64,000 nucleotides of DNA, from positions 62,001 through 126,000 of the forward strand of contig JASAND010026807.1 in assembly GCA_030248195.1 (NCBI GenBank), read 5' to 3'. The notes under the pieces are model-generated. The model was not told the origin of the DNA. It ran no database searches and saw nothing but the letters and a program-made list of their open reading frames with translations. A program made the translations under genes and the position numbers. Numbering within the stretch: the first letter of the stretch is position 1; the number at the start of each line of letters is the position of its first letter. This DNA is from Trissonchulus latispiculum. Taxonomy: Eukaryota; Nematoda; Enoplea; Enoplida; Ironidae. This document shows, piece after piece, positions 9,064 to 19,434 of this stretch.

Positions 9064-11850
9064 ATGTCTGCCAGTTTGGGGGGAGGGGGTGTACACCCCC
9101 AACCCAGTACCAGTTCGGGGGGAGGGGGGTCCCCGCGTCCATCGTTGTCTGGGCTGGGCCGGGGTTCGCTCCGTCCCTTTCCTGTGGCCCCAACACCCAG
9201 TCCTTCTGCTGTATCTATGAAAAATTTTCAAACTTTGGGGGTGGGACGGGGGAAGTTCTCCGGGTCCCATGTTGCCGCTCAGCTGGGTCAGCGTCCCTCG
9301 GGCGCTGTTCCCGGTCCTAATGTTGGGTCGATCGGAGGAGGGAGTTTCGCCTTGCCTGCCTCATTGTCGGCTGTTACCAGGTCGTCTGATTTCCCTGTGG
9401 GGAGGGTAATGTCCCAGGGGGGAGGGGGCTTTGCCTCTTTCTCTGATAATACCGTTGTTCTCGCTGGGGCAAGTAGGGGGAAGCCTCAAAATTTGAATTT
9501 TGAAAATTTGGGAGACCCCCATGGATTTTTTCCTGGACAGCCCAGCGCGGTGGCGGATACCCAGCTGAAACCACTTGGCGTTTGTGGGGCGATTTATTCC
9601 CATTCTGTCCCCTTGGATCAGCCGATGGGTGAAATTGTCCAGCAGGTAACGTCATCTGATTATGGTTCCCCCCAGGCTCAAATTTCAGAACCGACTTCCC
9701 CTCCAAGGACGTCTGGCGGCCAAATTGGTCCAAGGGCCAATACGCACTGGTTGGTCCCTTGCTATTTTGCTGCTCAAAGTGCCGTGTTCACTCCTGGCCC
9801 GGGGTCCTCGGTCCCTGTGCGGCCTCAAAACTCGGTTTGGATCCCCGTTGTGAGTGCCGGCCAGGGTCTGGGAGGAGCCTACCAGGGGCAGACGCGGCCA
9901 CAAGTGCAAAATTTGGATCAAAACTATGGAATCCCACTGGAACAGCCCACGGGACTCATATCTTCACAGTCTATTCCTGTTTCCTCACCTCATTCGTATC
10001 CGGAACATCCGACCCCGCCCACAATGCAGACCATTGATACGTCTTTAGCTAAACAGGATGCCTTTTTATACCGGATGTACAATGATATTCTTCGGGATAT
10101 TCCACAATTTGATCCCGACAGGATGTATTTTGAGGACTGGCTCCCAAATTTTGAATCCGCCGTTTCCATTTATCAAATTCCTCCGGAACAATGGGCTCGG
10201 CTTCTGTTTAACAAACTGACTGGAAAAGCTTTGATCTATGCGTCGCGCTGTGGACCTGGAGTTGCTGAAACTTTCGATGGTTTTGTCCGCTTGCTGAAAT
10301 GCCAGTTTCCCCGCCACCAGGTGTCTATTCGAAACAGATACGTATGCTTTGCCAGGAGGATCCAACGGCAAGGAGAGTCAGTTCGCCGCTACATTTCGGA
10401 ACTGCAGGCTCAAGCGTTGGATATTTGGCCGGACGACGCACTGGAACGTGAGTTACAATGTGTACAGCAGCTTTTTTCTGGTATTACAGATAATACGTAT
10501 ATTAGCGCTTTGGCTCCGCTTTTCGTTAATCAGTCTCCAACGATGGATCAAATTCTACGTATTATCGACATATTAGATTCCCGGAACTCAAAATCCTCTG
10601 AAGAAGATAGCCTTTGGTATTCTCAAGTTTCTGCTGAAGCCATGGTAAAGAATGATCCCGCGACCCTATCTACAGATGTCACTCCGATTCCAGAAAAACC
10701 GAAGGGTCCTGTAGGCGGTTCGTGCCTGGAAATACGCGAAATGAAGGAGTTTGTTGAGCAACAAATCCAGGAGAAGCTTATGGAGTGGGACGAGGACCGA
10801 AAGAAAAAGTTGGGGTCTCCTTGTAAATTTTGCAAGCGAAGGGGGCACCCTTCTGAAAAATGTTGGGACAAGTACCCTTTTCGGGCCCCTCCTGATTATA
10901 AAGCCCGTCCCCTGCCAATTGGGTTACATTACTTAGAGGGCCACTCCCGTTATGGCCATGCCTCTAAATTTCAGCAACGGTATTATCAGGCCCCGTCTCC
11001 AGTGGCACATCATGGCCAGTCGGCATACGTATATCCGCAACATCAGGTTCAGGCTGCAATGGCTCCTATGGAGGTGGCACCTTGTTCCTATGCTGGTTTT
11101 GCTGGTGTTTCCCATCAGACCACCCAAAATTCCGTGGTAACTTCTAGTGTGAAACCGGTTACTACCCCCGTGCAAAATAATCACACCCAAGGACAAGTTG
11201 CACACATTCTTGCTCCTTCTTATGTGGGGATGATTGAAACTTTTTCCGAACCCCAAAACAATTCAAAAGAGGGGGTAAGCCTCCAGTTGCCCGAGTCACT
11301 GCCACAGCTGCTAAAACAGCCTGTGTTAGATGAGGATGCTATTTCGCCTGTTCAACCAGATTTTTCTGACGATTTGCCGCTGGTCCCGTTGGGTTCTGCT
11401 GAGAATAAGGAAGTTTGTATACAGGAAGCGCGGGAAAGTCAGTCCTCTCCCTTACCGTCAAGGAATCTGTCCGAACCTCTACTGGAGACCCGTCCTGGGA
11501 AGTTGACTCGAGGAGGACCGAATCAGGATTCTACCCCTTCCGAAGGCTGCTTTCCCAAGGAACTGCCCCGTGGGGAACCGGAGGTGGACTCTGGCCCTCC
11601 CGTGGAGGATACAGGGAAGTCGATTGGCCAGGCAGAGTGGCATGGGGGAGAGAATGCCTCTACATCACCCATAGCAGTGAACTCTATTGCTACAAAATTT
11701 TACCAGGACTATGAACGATTTTTTCTTTTAAATTTTATACCTATTTTCCTATTGTATGCACTTTGTTGTTGCCTAAAAAGTTTCCACCGTCACAGTCGAC
11801 ACCCCTCGCCCTATTTTTTGTTTATTTTCCCTACCTACGACTTTGGGTGA
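9064..11850 (+). CDS. Gag-like polyprotein with CCHC zinc knuckle
   Basis: Structural protein of the retrotransposon, 928 aa from the ATG at 9064. Order: Gly/Pro/Ser-rich N-terminal region (to about residue 330); capsid-like region about 333-515 with Ty3-type pattern (WARLLFNKLTGKAL, GESVRRYISELQAQA, SPTMDQILRIIDIL); basic/coiled region; CCHC knuckle CKFCKRRGHPSEKC at 587-600 for RNA binding; Pro/Gln-rich tail; and a strongly hydrophobic segment near the C-terminus (about 885-904, FFLLNFIPIFLLYALCCCL). That is unusual for Gag and could be a membrane span. Upstream, the ATG at 8933 starts MPTFSPP like copy A's Gag but hits a stop near 9030, so copy B appears to have lost the leader by a small indel and probably starts at 9064. 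The intact long frame argues for recent selection or recent insertion. Confidence 0.9.
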   Translation: MSASLGGGGVHPQPSTSSGGGGSPRPSLSGLGRGSLRPFPVAPTPSPSAVSMKNFQTLGVGRGKFSGSHVAAQLGQRPSGAVPGPNVGSIGGGSFALPASLSAVTRSSDFPVGRVMSQGGGGFASFSDNTVVLAGASRGKPQNLNFENLGDPHGFFPGQPSAVADTQLKPLGVCGAIYSHSVPLDQPMGEIVQQVTSSDYGSPQAQISEPTSPPRTSGGQIGPRANTHWLVPCYFAAQSAVFTPGPGSSVPVRPQNSVWIPVVSAGQGLGGAYQGQTRPQVQNLDQNYGIPLEQPTGLISSQSIPVSSPHSYPEHPTPPTMQTIDTSLAKQDAFLYRMYNDILRDIPQFDPDRMYFEDWLPNFESAVSIYQIPPEQWARLLFNKLTGKALIYASRCGPGVAETFDGFVRLLKCQFPRHQVSIRNRYVCFARRIQRQGESVRRYISELQAQALDIWPDDALERELQCVQQLFSGITDNTYISALAPLFVNQSPTMDQILRIIDILDSRNSKSSEEDSLWYSQVSAEAMVKNDPATLSTDVTPIPEKPKGPVGGSCLEIREMKEFVEQQIQEKLMEWDEDRKKKLGSPCKFCKRRGHPSEKCWDKYPFRAPPDYKARPLPIGLHYLEGHSRYGHASKFQQRYYQAPSPVAHHGQSAYVYPQHQVQAAMAPMEVAPCSYAGFAGVSHQTTQNSVVTSSVKPVTTPVQNNHTQGQVAHILAPSYVGMIETFSEPQNNSKEGVSLQLPESLPQLLKQPVLDEDAISPVQPDFSDDLPLVPLGSAENKEVCIQEARESQSSPLPSRNLSEPLLETRPGKLTRGGPNQDSTPSEGCFPKELPRGEPEVDSGPPVEDTGKSIGQAEWHGGENASTSPIAVNSIATKFYQDYERFFLLNFIPIFLLYALCCCLKSFHRHSRHPSPYFLFIFPTYDFG

Positions 11851-14728
11851 AAAATTTACTTTTACAATTTTACTATCCATTATCCCTATCCATTATTGTC
11901 TATGTGCATTGTATGTTATAAATTGTAGTATTTTCTTATTTCAGCTTACATTTTTGTTTGTTTTAGCATCCTGGAACTTTTCCCATTCTAGATTTATGTT
12001 TTCACGTAACTGTTTTTGTGTTTCTGTGTTGCTAACTTTCTTTGTGTTTAGGAGTATTATATATACGTACATTACTGGTTCTGTAGTGATGATGGAACTC
12101 CTGGCGGTGGATATTTAACCTGGTGCTATACCACTACTAGTTTTGTACACGTTATGTATTTTGAAACTTGGATTTGAACTTTGTGCACGCTTTGTGCACG
12201 TATGTTTTTTTCTGAAAAAAAACACGATTTTTTCTCGATATACATAGAAATTTAGTAAAATTGATACTTATTACTGTTAGCATTGACATTGTTACCTTTG
12301 CACCAGTACATATAATTGAATTTGTTGCTACATTTTTGTAACTAACTGTTAGGTTATGTTTTGCTCTTTGATTGTGATCCTTGTCTGTGGTCACTTTAAC
12401 GGAAACTAAAGTTTCCATTTGATACTAATATTTTGTGTAGGAGGTTTGGGAATTTTGGTAGATAGTGCAAAAATTGATGGTTTTTCTTGTTTTTAGTGCT
12501 TTATAATGCAAATTTGAGTTGTCGGAAACTTTATCCTTTCATTTGTATGATTCAAGCAATTAATTTAAAGTGATTCCTTGTTTATTGTATATACATACGT
12601 ATATCTATGTATTTTACTTTCAAAATTAGCTTGAATTCTGTATAATTCTGTGGACGGATCTATTCAAATTTCATAGATAAATTCTTAGTACGAAAAAGTG
12701 TACTGTAAGGGGGGGTTCCATGGTTTCCGGGTGGTTTAATGCTGCCCCGGATTTTTCTTTGTTTCCTATCCCGAACCTCCTACACCTTGAATGCAATTTC
12801 GTTAATTTTTACTCATTTTACCACGTTTTATAACCTTTTAACAGTTTTTGTTTGATCACTGTTATTGCACATAGGCGGTAATTAACTGGATGCTTCAAAA
12901 GTTTCGCTTCTCGTAGGGTGCGGCCGTCACTACCCTAATCCCCGGATCAGGATTCTGAGGAGGGTGGAGAGTGACTGGCGGCGTTCTCACATAGATTCCG
13001 TTAGTTTCAAGCCGTTTTTCCTTGATAGGGAACTGTCAGTGCTTCTCCCCCTGGGATTAGGATTCCGGGGGCAGGAAGCGCTGGCCGTTTCCCTCCTTAA
13101 CTTCATAGGTAGGGCTAGTCTGTATGAAAGCTGGTAGTAGACATGTTATGTACTGTGGTTGTGGTTTTGTCGTTGTGATTCATATATTGATGTGTACGTA
13201 GGTAGTTTTTTATAATGTTGTTCATCTTTGTCATCTTTGTTACTAATAAAAGTACATTTATCTTTGCATTTATCTTGTGTATATTAGTGTGTATGTGCCC
13301 CACCCATCCCCCCCAGTGAGCCTATGTTCCCTGCTTGGACTGATGGTGTTTACCAGGCTGTTTCCTTGGACGGGTGGAACATCGGAGGTTCTGGTTAACT
13401 GGTGTTGTTGTGCGGGTTCTGGCCTTGTTGGGCAGGTTCTACGGTTCTGGTCCCCGGGTGCTATCTGGTTTCTGGAGGGCTCTAGCCTCGTGGGGGGCGG
13501 CTCTCCAGGAGCATTGGTGGGACAGGTTGGTGGTGTTCTGTGACCTTGTACTGGTGATTTCGGGTGCCTTGTGGCCAGCTCGGTGCGAGCTTTTAGAACT
13601 TTATGTATTGGTTGTGATTTGTGCCTGGCATTGTGCCTTTGGAACTGTTGTTGGTGGCTTGTGGTGGAAGTGACGCTGGGTGGGCTGGTGCGTAGAGATG
13701 CCAGCGGTTGGCTAGGGGCGTGTCTGCCCATGTTTGAGTGTGTTGGTTCCCAGAAGACTCCTGTAGTGGGACTAGGCTCGCTGTTATTGTCCCTTGTTTC
13801 CCATGTGTATGTTGTGGTTTTGCTGATATTTATAATGTGGTGGGGGAGAGTATTTGTAGTTTTGGGTTATGCGTAGGTAGGGAGGAGCCTTGGGGTGAAA
13901 TTCACGAAATTTTGATAAACATTGTTGTTCTTCTTACCTTTCCTTGAACGTCGGAGGTTTCCGATTTTCTTTATTTAGGGCGCCCGCTACCTTGGCTGGG
14001 CCATTGTACCGTATTTTCGTTTTTCTTTTGCTGTTCTATAGTTCTACTACCAGCTCTAATCATGTTGAGTTTTCCTCATTCTATTTTGTTTCGGGTATCT
14101 AACTAGTGGTTTGTGTTTTTTTTTCTGTTCTAAACTCGAACACGATATTTGTCTCTTCACAATTCTTGTCATTTGTGCTCGCTGCCATTATTTGCCATGA
14201 TGTCGATTCTGTGGTGCTTTACTGCAAGTATGCTTTATAATATGTGTTTTATATTAGTAATATATCGTGTTCTGTGGCATTGTCAGACTTTGTATCCTGT
14301 TGTTTTCTATTTCATTTGAGATTAGATACAATTTTCTTCAGTTAAAGTTTTGTCGGAGGTTCAGGAATAGGCTTTGAATATGTTCATATATTCTCTTCTT
14401 TGTTGTCTGTGCCCTCGCCCGTGTCTGTATGGTTGTACGTAGTTTAGTAGCTAGTTGTAGTACGTAATGTCTTGTCGTGTATTGTGTTGTCTACTTTGTC
14501 TTATCCAGTTTGGATGACCGGTAGTGGGATCCCTTGTCTTGTATTGTGGCGTCCAAACTGTGTTGTGTCTCTGGAGCGGTTCTCCAGCAGTAGTTTTAGG
14601 TTGTATATTTTGCAATTTCTACTCAAAAGCGTTTTATCATACTGGTACCTAGGTTACCTAAGCTAATTTTCCTTTTAATTTACTAATTTGGCCTACTTTT
14701 CAGTATTCGCGGCGAGGGCGCGCGCCTC
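11851..14728 (+). other. Internal region without recognisable genes
   Basis: About 2.9 kb between Gag and the polypurine tract where pol would normally lie. All frames are closed; the longest ORF (13270-13731, minus) is Pro/Thr/Gln/Arg low-complexity produced by the T/G-rich plus strand. From about 13.3 kb on the plus strand is markedly rich in T and G. A microsatellite-like AT stretch and two related blocks with GGATTAGGATTCCGGGG or GGATCAGGATTCTGAGG (12.93-13.08 kb) are present. It may carry packaging or export signals. Confidence 0.75.
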
Positions 14729-14739
14729 AAAAGAGGGGG
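14729..14739 (+). promoter_or_regulatory. Polypurine tract
   Basis: AAAAGAGGGGG five bases before the 3' LTR; the expected plus-strand primer position for reverse transcription. The small gap to the LTR is slightly unusual. Confidence 0.7.
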
Positions 14740-14744
14740 TATTT

Positions 14745-15209
14745 TGTGGAATATTACTCGAAATTCACTTTCTTTCGGTTCGAAATATTGGAAATTTCCA
14801 CTGGAATGATAAATGCAAATTAGGGTTAGCTACGGGACTAGTTTGTTACACGTATACACTATGGAATGAAAAAGTTAGGTTAGGCTTGGTTACGATTCAG
14901 TTAGTGGTTGGTTGGGTTTTTGGGGGATTCTACCTATTCTACGGCAGCTGAGGCTATTTTTGTAATTTTGTACAATTCTGGTTGTTGGTTGGAATATTTG
15001 ATTGTGTGTCTTTTTCGTATATTTGGTGAAAAATGTTTATCGATAATTTCGTGTAAAATTAAGATTAAAGTATCGTGTTTAATTCGTCAGTTTAATTAGG
15101 TTTTCACGAGTAGGCACGAGGAGGAGCTGTAGACATACACTACCGTCATAGAACCTGCAAAGTAGTAAAGTCTAGTTTATTTAGCAAAGTTTCATTTTAC
15201 ATTTTTACA
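14745..15209 (+). repeat. 3' LTR of copy B (465 bp)
   Basis: Identical to 8442-8906 except A for G at 15040 by my reading; followed by the CCTG target duplication. Confidence 0.95.
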
Positions 15210-16305
15210 CCTGGTACGTCAAGTTGGGTTGGGCAAACTATATTTTTGTCCATTTTCCTAGCACCAGAATGCCAGGTAGCATCAAGCTATGCTCTGCAAT
15301 TTGAGAAAAATGTAAATCTGCCTGATTTTCTAGAAAATTTTGAAGTTTGGGCGCTTGTTTATTTTGAAAAAAGGCCACATTCTAGCTGTCGAAATTTGGC
15401 ATTATTTTATTTTTCAAAAAAGTTTGTATTTTTATCTTGTCATTTTGCTTATGTAATTTTTATCTCAAAACATCATTTTTGCTGTTAATTCTAAGCTGGA
15501 ATTATATAATCGAACAGACTCTGGAGACCAAGGACGTTTCGTAGGTTTCGAATAAATTTCTCAGTGTGCGGTTAAAATAGTAGAAGTTTTCGCTATTAAA
15601 CTATTAAACTATTGTTCTGTATGCTTTTCAGGTTAAATGGTGTAAATAATATCATGAATTTGAACGGTCACTTTCCAAAGCCCAAAAATACCTACACAAA
15701 ACCGAGTCAGCACCTTAAAATAAATGTCAGGGTTAATAAAAGTTGGATGAATGAACTATTCATTAGATGAGGCATCACCGTTTAAAGTAAAAAGCAAAAA
15801 GTTAAAGAAATTTTTTTCACTATTACATTTATTCAATAACATTTAGTTAGACAACGATAATAACTTCAGATTCAATTACAAAATTTTCCAGCTGAGTGCC
15901 AACGGGAGCATTTTTGTAGCACTGTTGAACCCTGCTGAATACTTGGAAGTTAGTAAAATGATAACTTAAGTTTTCAAGTTTTGTATAAACTAGTAAAATT
16001 TCTAAATAAATCTTATTTTGTACCAAAACTTACCAAAACTAAAAATACAGGGTCAAGACTGGGTCAGAGCTCCTAAGCCGGTGACCCGGTTTCATCTCTG
16101 GAGGGGTATATATATAATTTTCTAAAAATGCTGACAAACGTTTTCCTGCTTGCAAAGATTACGTATTTTTTAATGTTAAAGTCATACTGAGCTAAACAAG
16201 AAGCTAGATACAACAAGCTGGCCCCAAACAGGGCAATATTCCTGCACGTGTAAGGGAAGCAGGCATAGGAAAGATTGATAAGCCTGATATGGGAGTTCAG
16301 CTGAT

Positions 16306-16610
16306 GGCCCTGTGGTGTAGTGGTTAGCATGTCTGCTCCGGAGTAGAAGGGCCGTGGTTCGATCCCCGGCTGGGCCAATTCTTTACTTTCAATGGTGAGT
16401 GAAAAGCTGAATCTCCCTCTTCTCTTCTCTCTTCTGGGTCCTGGTTTCGTGGGTACAAGGGTGCCTGACGCCTCCCGTTAGGGCTTGTCCTCGGTTTCTT
16501 CTTGGTCCACCAGCCCTGGTAGAAGCACTACATGTGGCGAGGCTGCCTCAGGACCCGGATTAATTATTCCACAAATAGAAATAGGAATGGGAATGGGAAT
16601 GGGACACAAG
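16306..16610 (+). repeat. tRNA-derived SINE (family 1)
   Basis: 72-nt tRNA-like head (16306-16377) with GGTGTAGTGGTTAGC (A box), B box GGTTCGATCCC and paired acceptor ends GGCCC/GGGCC. The anticodon stem closes on a 6-nt loop, so it should not work as a tRNA. An unrelated body follows, then the tail-like series GGAATGGGAATGGGAATGGG. Similar 32-bp blocks flank it (about 16209 and 16628, GGCCCCAAACAGGGC versus GGTCCCAAACGGGGC), possibly an old target duplication. Confidence 0.7.
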
Positions 16611-16659
16611 CAGAGAAATGGGACACAAGCAGGTCCCAAACGGGGCATTATTCCTCCGT

Positions 16660-17023
16660 AGACCTATGGAAATACAATTGTCATCTCTATCACGCCTCTT
16701 CTCGCTTTAGAAAAAGTATATATATAACAATCTTTCTCGCAATTTCTCTTCAATCTTCTTTCCTTCACTGATTAGAAATTCAACTGACTATCTTTTATTG
16801 CTGAAGCAAAAGAATGCATTTTAAGCATTTTTCCATTGCTTTTAAGGAGATTATATACGTTCTTCTAACCGAAAAGCCTCAGCTGGCTCCTAAGTCCTAA
16901 CGTTGTCCTGTTCAACGAACAGTCCTGTGTCAAAAATATGCAGTCAGTTGGACTGCTGACAGTCAAAGACTGCGTAAAATACAGTCATTGTGAGTAGTAT
17001 ATAGTCATAAAATGGTGTATTAT
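16660..17023. other. Intergenic DNA, nothing recognised
   Basis: No ORF or repeat with support between the SINE and the minisatellite. Confidence 0.5.
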
Positions 17024-17153
17024 TGGGAGGGGGTTTGTGGGGTTGTGGAGGAAAATTGGGGGAGGTTTATGGGGTTGTGGAGGAAAATTGGGAGGGGTTT
17101 TTGAGGGTTGTGGAGGAAAATTGGGGGAGGTTTTTGAGGTTGTGCAGGAGATG
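17024..17153 (+). repeat. Minisatellite, about 31-bp unit x4
   Basis: Units of GGGGTTGTGGAGGAAAATTG plus GGGGAGGTTT, four copies with small length changes. Confidence 0.85.
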
Positions 17154-17154
17154 A

Positions 17155-17417
17155 CCGGAACCACGGTCGACCCAAGGTCAAATTTCAAAAGTGACCATTT
17201 TCACTCGAAAAACTTTGTCTAGGGGGTTTTCGGGGTCGGGGATTTCAAAAATGGCCTTAGTTTTGCTCTATCTTGTAAGCTCCATGCTGCACATGCCCGG
17301 AACCACGGTCGACCCAAGGTCAATTTCAAAAGTGACCATTTTCACTCGAAAAACTTTGTCTAGGGGGTTTTCGGGGTCGGGGATTTCAAAAATGGCCTTA
17401 GTTTTGCTCTATCTTGT
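17155..17417 (+). repeat. Tandem duplication, about 140 bp x2
   Basis: CCGGAACCACGGTCGACCC starts at 17155 and 17297; the next 120 bases are almost identical (one-base deletion in copy 2), ending TTGCTCTATCTTGT. Confidence 0.93.
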
Positions 17418-17710
17418 GTGAAATATTCGTTGAAAACGAAGTTAATTTTGTAAATTATCTTGTGAATGATAAATATATTTTCGAGACTTAGCTACTTTGG
17501 TAGTTTTCAAGATGGAGTCACTTGGGTTAAAAGTTGTAGTTGTTAGTATTGTTTGGGACTCATCGATAAGTTGGTTGGGTGTGGGCCTTATAACCTTGTA
17601 TCGGCAGCTGAGACATTAGTCTTATTTTGAGTACAGTTTTGCTGGTTGTGTTGAATATTTGTCTAAGTGGTTTTGTGTGTTTTGATCAGAAATTTGAAGG
17701 CTTTGAATTT
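17416..17710 (+). repeat. Diverged LTR fragment, same family as copies A and B
   Basis: Opens TGTGAAATATT and keeps the LTR landmarks in order: AATGATAAAT, CTTAGCTAC, GTTGGTTGGGTG, ATCGGCAGCTGAGAC, TGGTTGTGTTGAATATTTG. Truncated after about 295 bp, with no Gag next to it, so probably an old solo-LTR remnant. Confidence 0.65.
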
Positions 17711-18059
17711 TCAAGACTTTATGATTTTATTCATGTGGTGATTAATTTCCACAGTAAGCCATGAAAATCATTTCAGTGTTTTAATCAAACGGAAATAATT
17801 TTATGTAATTAACATCACTTTCGTTGGTTTCTTAGCTTCTTTCTTAATTATTCCATTAGTTATCGTAAATCTTCATCCAATCAGAAACGTAAACAATGAA
17901 CGGAGCTGGATGCTGAATCTCCGTTTCTTCTTTGCTAAATTCAAACAAAGCCGTTGCTCCGTCGAGAAAATAAAAGAGTTCACAAGCTAGTCATTTCGCA
18001 TCCAGTAATCGAATTATGTATAAAAACAACGCTGTAAAGTTATTAAAGACAGCTCTAAA

Positions 18060-19000
18060 AATTTTAGTCCTAGACCGGGTACGTGCCCATTACTGTCAGC
18101 GTAATAAGCCTTCATTTCTTTTCAGCGGAGGTCATTTCTTGGATTCTTGGCAAATTGCCAGCGGAGAAGTTGTAAGAATTAGGCGTTCCAACCATGCTGT
18201 ATATTTAACCTATAGGCTTGACGTAATCCTCCATTTTAAGCGAGTTTGAAGCCAGTCGTCTACCGGAGCTCACAATCTTTTGCATTTTTGTCTATTGGCT
18301 ATTTTTATTATCTGTTTCAGCCCAACCGATCACTATCACAGCAACAAAATCCGGTTCTGGGGCAAGAATGCTGAACAGATATTGAAAGTCGAGCAGACAC
18401 TCGGATGGTATCCACGATTTAACGTTACTGCAATGGAAGACGATTATACTAGGGATGACACGCTGGGCATCGCTGAATTCAAAATGGCGGGTCCGGGGCC
18501 CAGGGAATACCAGAGCTTCTATTTTGAAAACTACATTAACAATGACTGGGGTTGTAAACTGAGAGTCAACTTCCTGATCTGGTGCTGAACAGAGTTTGCG
18601 AAGCATTCCAATGAAAGCTTGGCCTACCACGATGATTTTGCTGTGCCTGAATTAAAGTCTCAGAAATGTATTTGAAATATAAACCATTCGTGTCTATTTA
18701 AATTAGTGTGAATTCAAGAGGATGGAACTAGAAGGAAGACCTAAGTTCCTGTAGCTGGTGCACAATTTTTGAGATATTTAGATAATCGTACTAGGATATT
18801 ATCCACATTTTAACTCTGCTTCCAGGGAAGCGCCTAAAACAGGTTCTCGCCTAAAACACGTAGCTCACAAACCTTTGTAAATAGCAATTGAACTTGTACA
18901 GTAAAACAGCAACAACAACATTTTAACATTAATGCATGCAAGTCAATTCCCATCTCGCATTTTGGGGAAATTGTCCGATAATGAACCTCCTTCTAAGGTT
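18060..19000 (+). repeat. Segmental duplication (paralogous to about 37620-38665)
   Basis: Intron end, last exon and 3' flank all align to the 37.6-38.7 kb region, down to GGAAATTGTCCGA(T/A)AATGAACCTC. The upstream exons are not duplicated, so only the 3' end of a gene was copied. Confidence 0.85.
18321..18588 (+). CDS. Last exon of a C2-like secreted-protein paralogue (partial gene)
   Basis: 268-nt exon preceded by a good acceptor (TCTGTTTCAG) and ending in TGA. It has the same length and phase as exon 4 of the gene at 31920-38160, and the protein is about 70% identical by eye: shared NKIRFWGK, MEDDYT, DDTLG, GPGP, FYFENYI, GCKLRVNF and a terminal C. The frame is fully open, unlike most sequence here, so it is either recently copied or still used. 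I could not find exons 1-3 upstream; that space holds an LTR relic and tandem repeats. Function is inferred from the paralogue. Confidence 0.7.
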
Positions 19001-19434
19001 TCGGTGGGAAGGGTGGAAAATGTTTGGAGAAGGAAGAAGGAACCATAGCTAGGGCCCCCAAATTAAATCCAAGTCTTAATGACTTTATTACGCACCCTGC
19101 TGTGCCGTTTCCAATTTGAAGTCTAATAGAGAGGTCAAATGGTGGTCAACTCTAATACAGTTTGAAGTGGAGGGACACCCATCAGTGGATATATAAAGAT
19201 TTAAATGTAATAGTAATGTTGCAAAACAAGTTTTCATCTAAACTGAAACTTAAACTGACAAAACTTGAAAAGTGAAAGCGCAAATTGAACTTTAAAGTAT
19301 TGATTAATATAAACTATTTTTGTTTGCAAATTTCTATAGCGTTATCTCTATTGAGGTGAAACACGCGCGAGTGACATATAAAGACTTGTATTGCAAGAAC
19401 ACAAGTTATTCTGGTTATGTGATAGAACTGAAAG

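Larger units (their letters stand above)
8442..15209 (+). mobile_element. Complete gag-only LTR retrotransposon, copy B (Ty3/gypsy-like)
   Basis: 6768 bp: LTR (8442-8906), primer site (8911), Gag CDS (9064-11850), 2.9 kb without a recognisable gene, polypurine tract (14729-14739), LTR (14745-15209). It is flanked by the 4-bp duplication CCTG (8438-8441 and 15210-15213). I found one difference between the two 465-bp LTRs (G at 8737, A at 15040), so the insertion is young. There is no protease, RT, RNase H or integrase, so it must borrow these from a relative. This is the organisation described for gag-encoding nonautonomous elements in other genomes. It sits inside the hAT-like element 8276-16100. 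Confidence 0.93.
8276..16100. mobile_element. hAT-like nonautonomous element, split by an LTR retrotransposon
   Basis: Left end CAGAGATGAAAACGGGTC and right end (reversed) CAGAGATGAAACCGGGTC are terminal inverted repeats, flanked by 8-bp near-identical direct repeats AAGGGGTA (8268-8275) and GAGGGGTA (16101-16108). CAG-start ends and 8-bp target duplications are hAT hallmarks. Removing the insertion at 8442-15209 leaves about 1.06 kb with no transposase. Near both ends the motif GCCGGTGACCCGGT recurs. Confidence 0.82.

Noticed and set aside
13270..13731. 153-aa minus-strand ORF inside the LTR element
   Set aside because: Pro/Thr/Gln/Arg low complexity that follows from the T/G-rich plus strand; no domain, and opposite to Gag.
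11851..14728. Envelope or pol gene downstream of Gag
   Set aside because: All six frames are closed; no RT, integrase or glycoprotein motif seen.
16306..16377. Functional tRNA gene
   Set aside because: Six-base anticodon loop and a mismatch in the acceptor stem; body and tail repeats point to a SINE.
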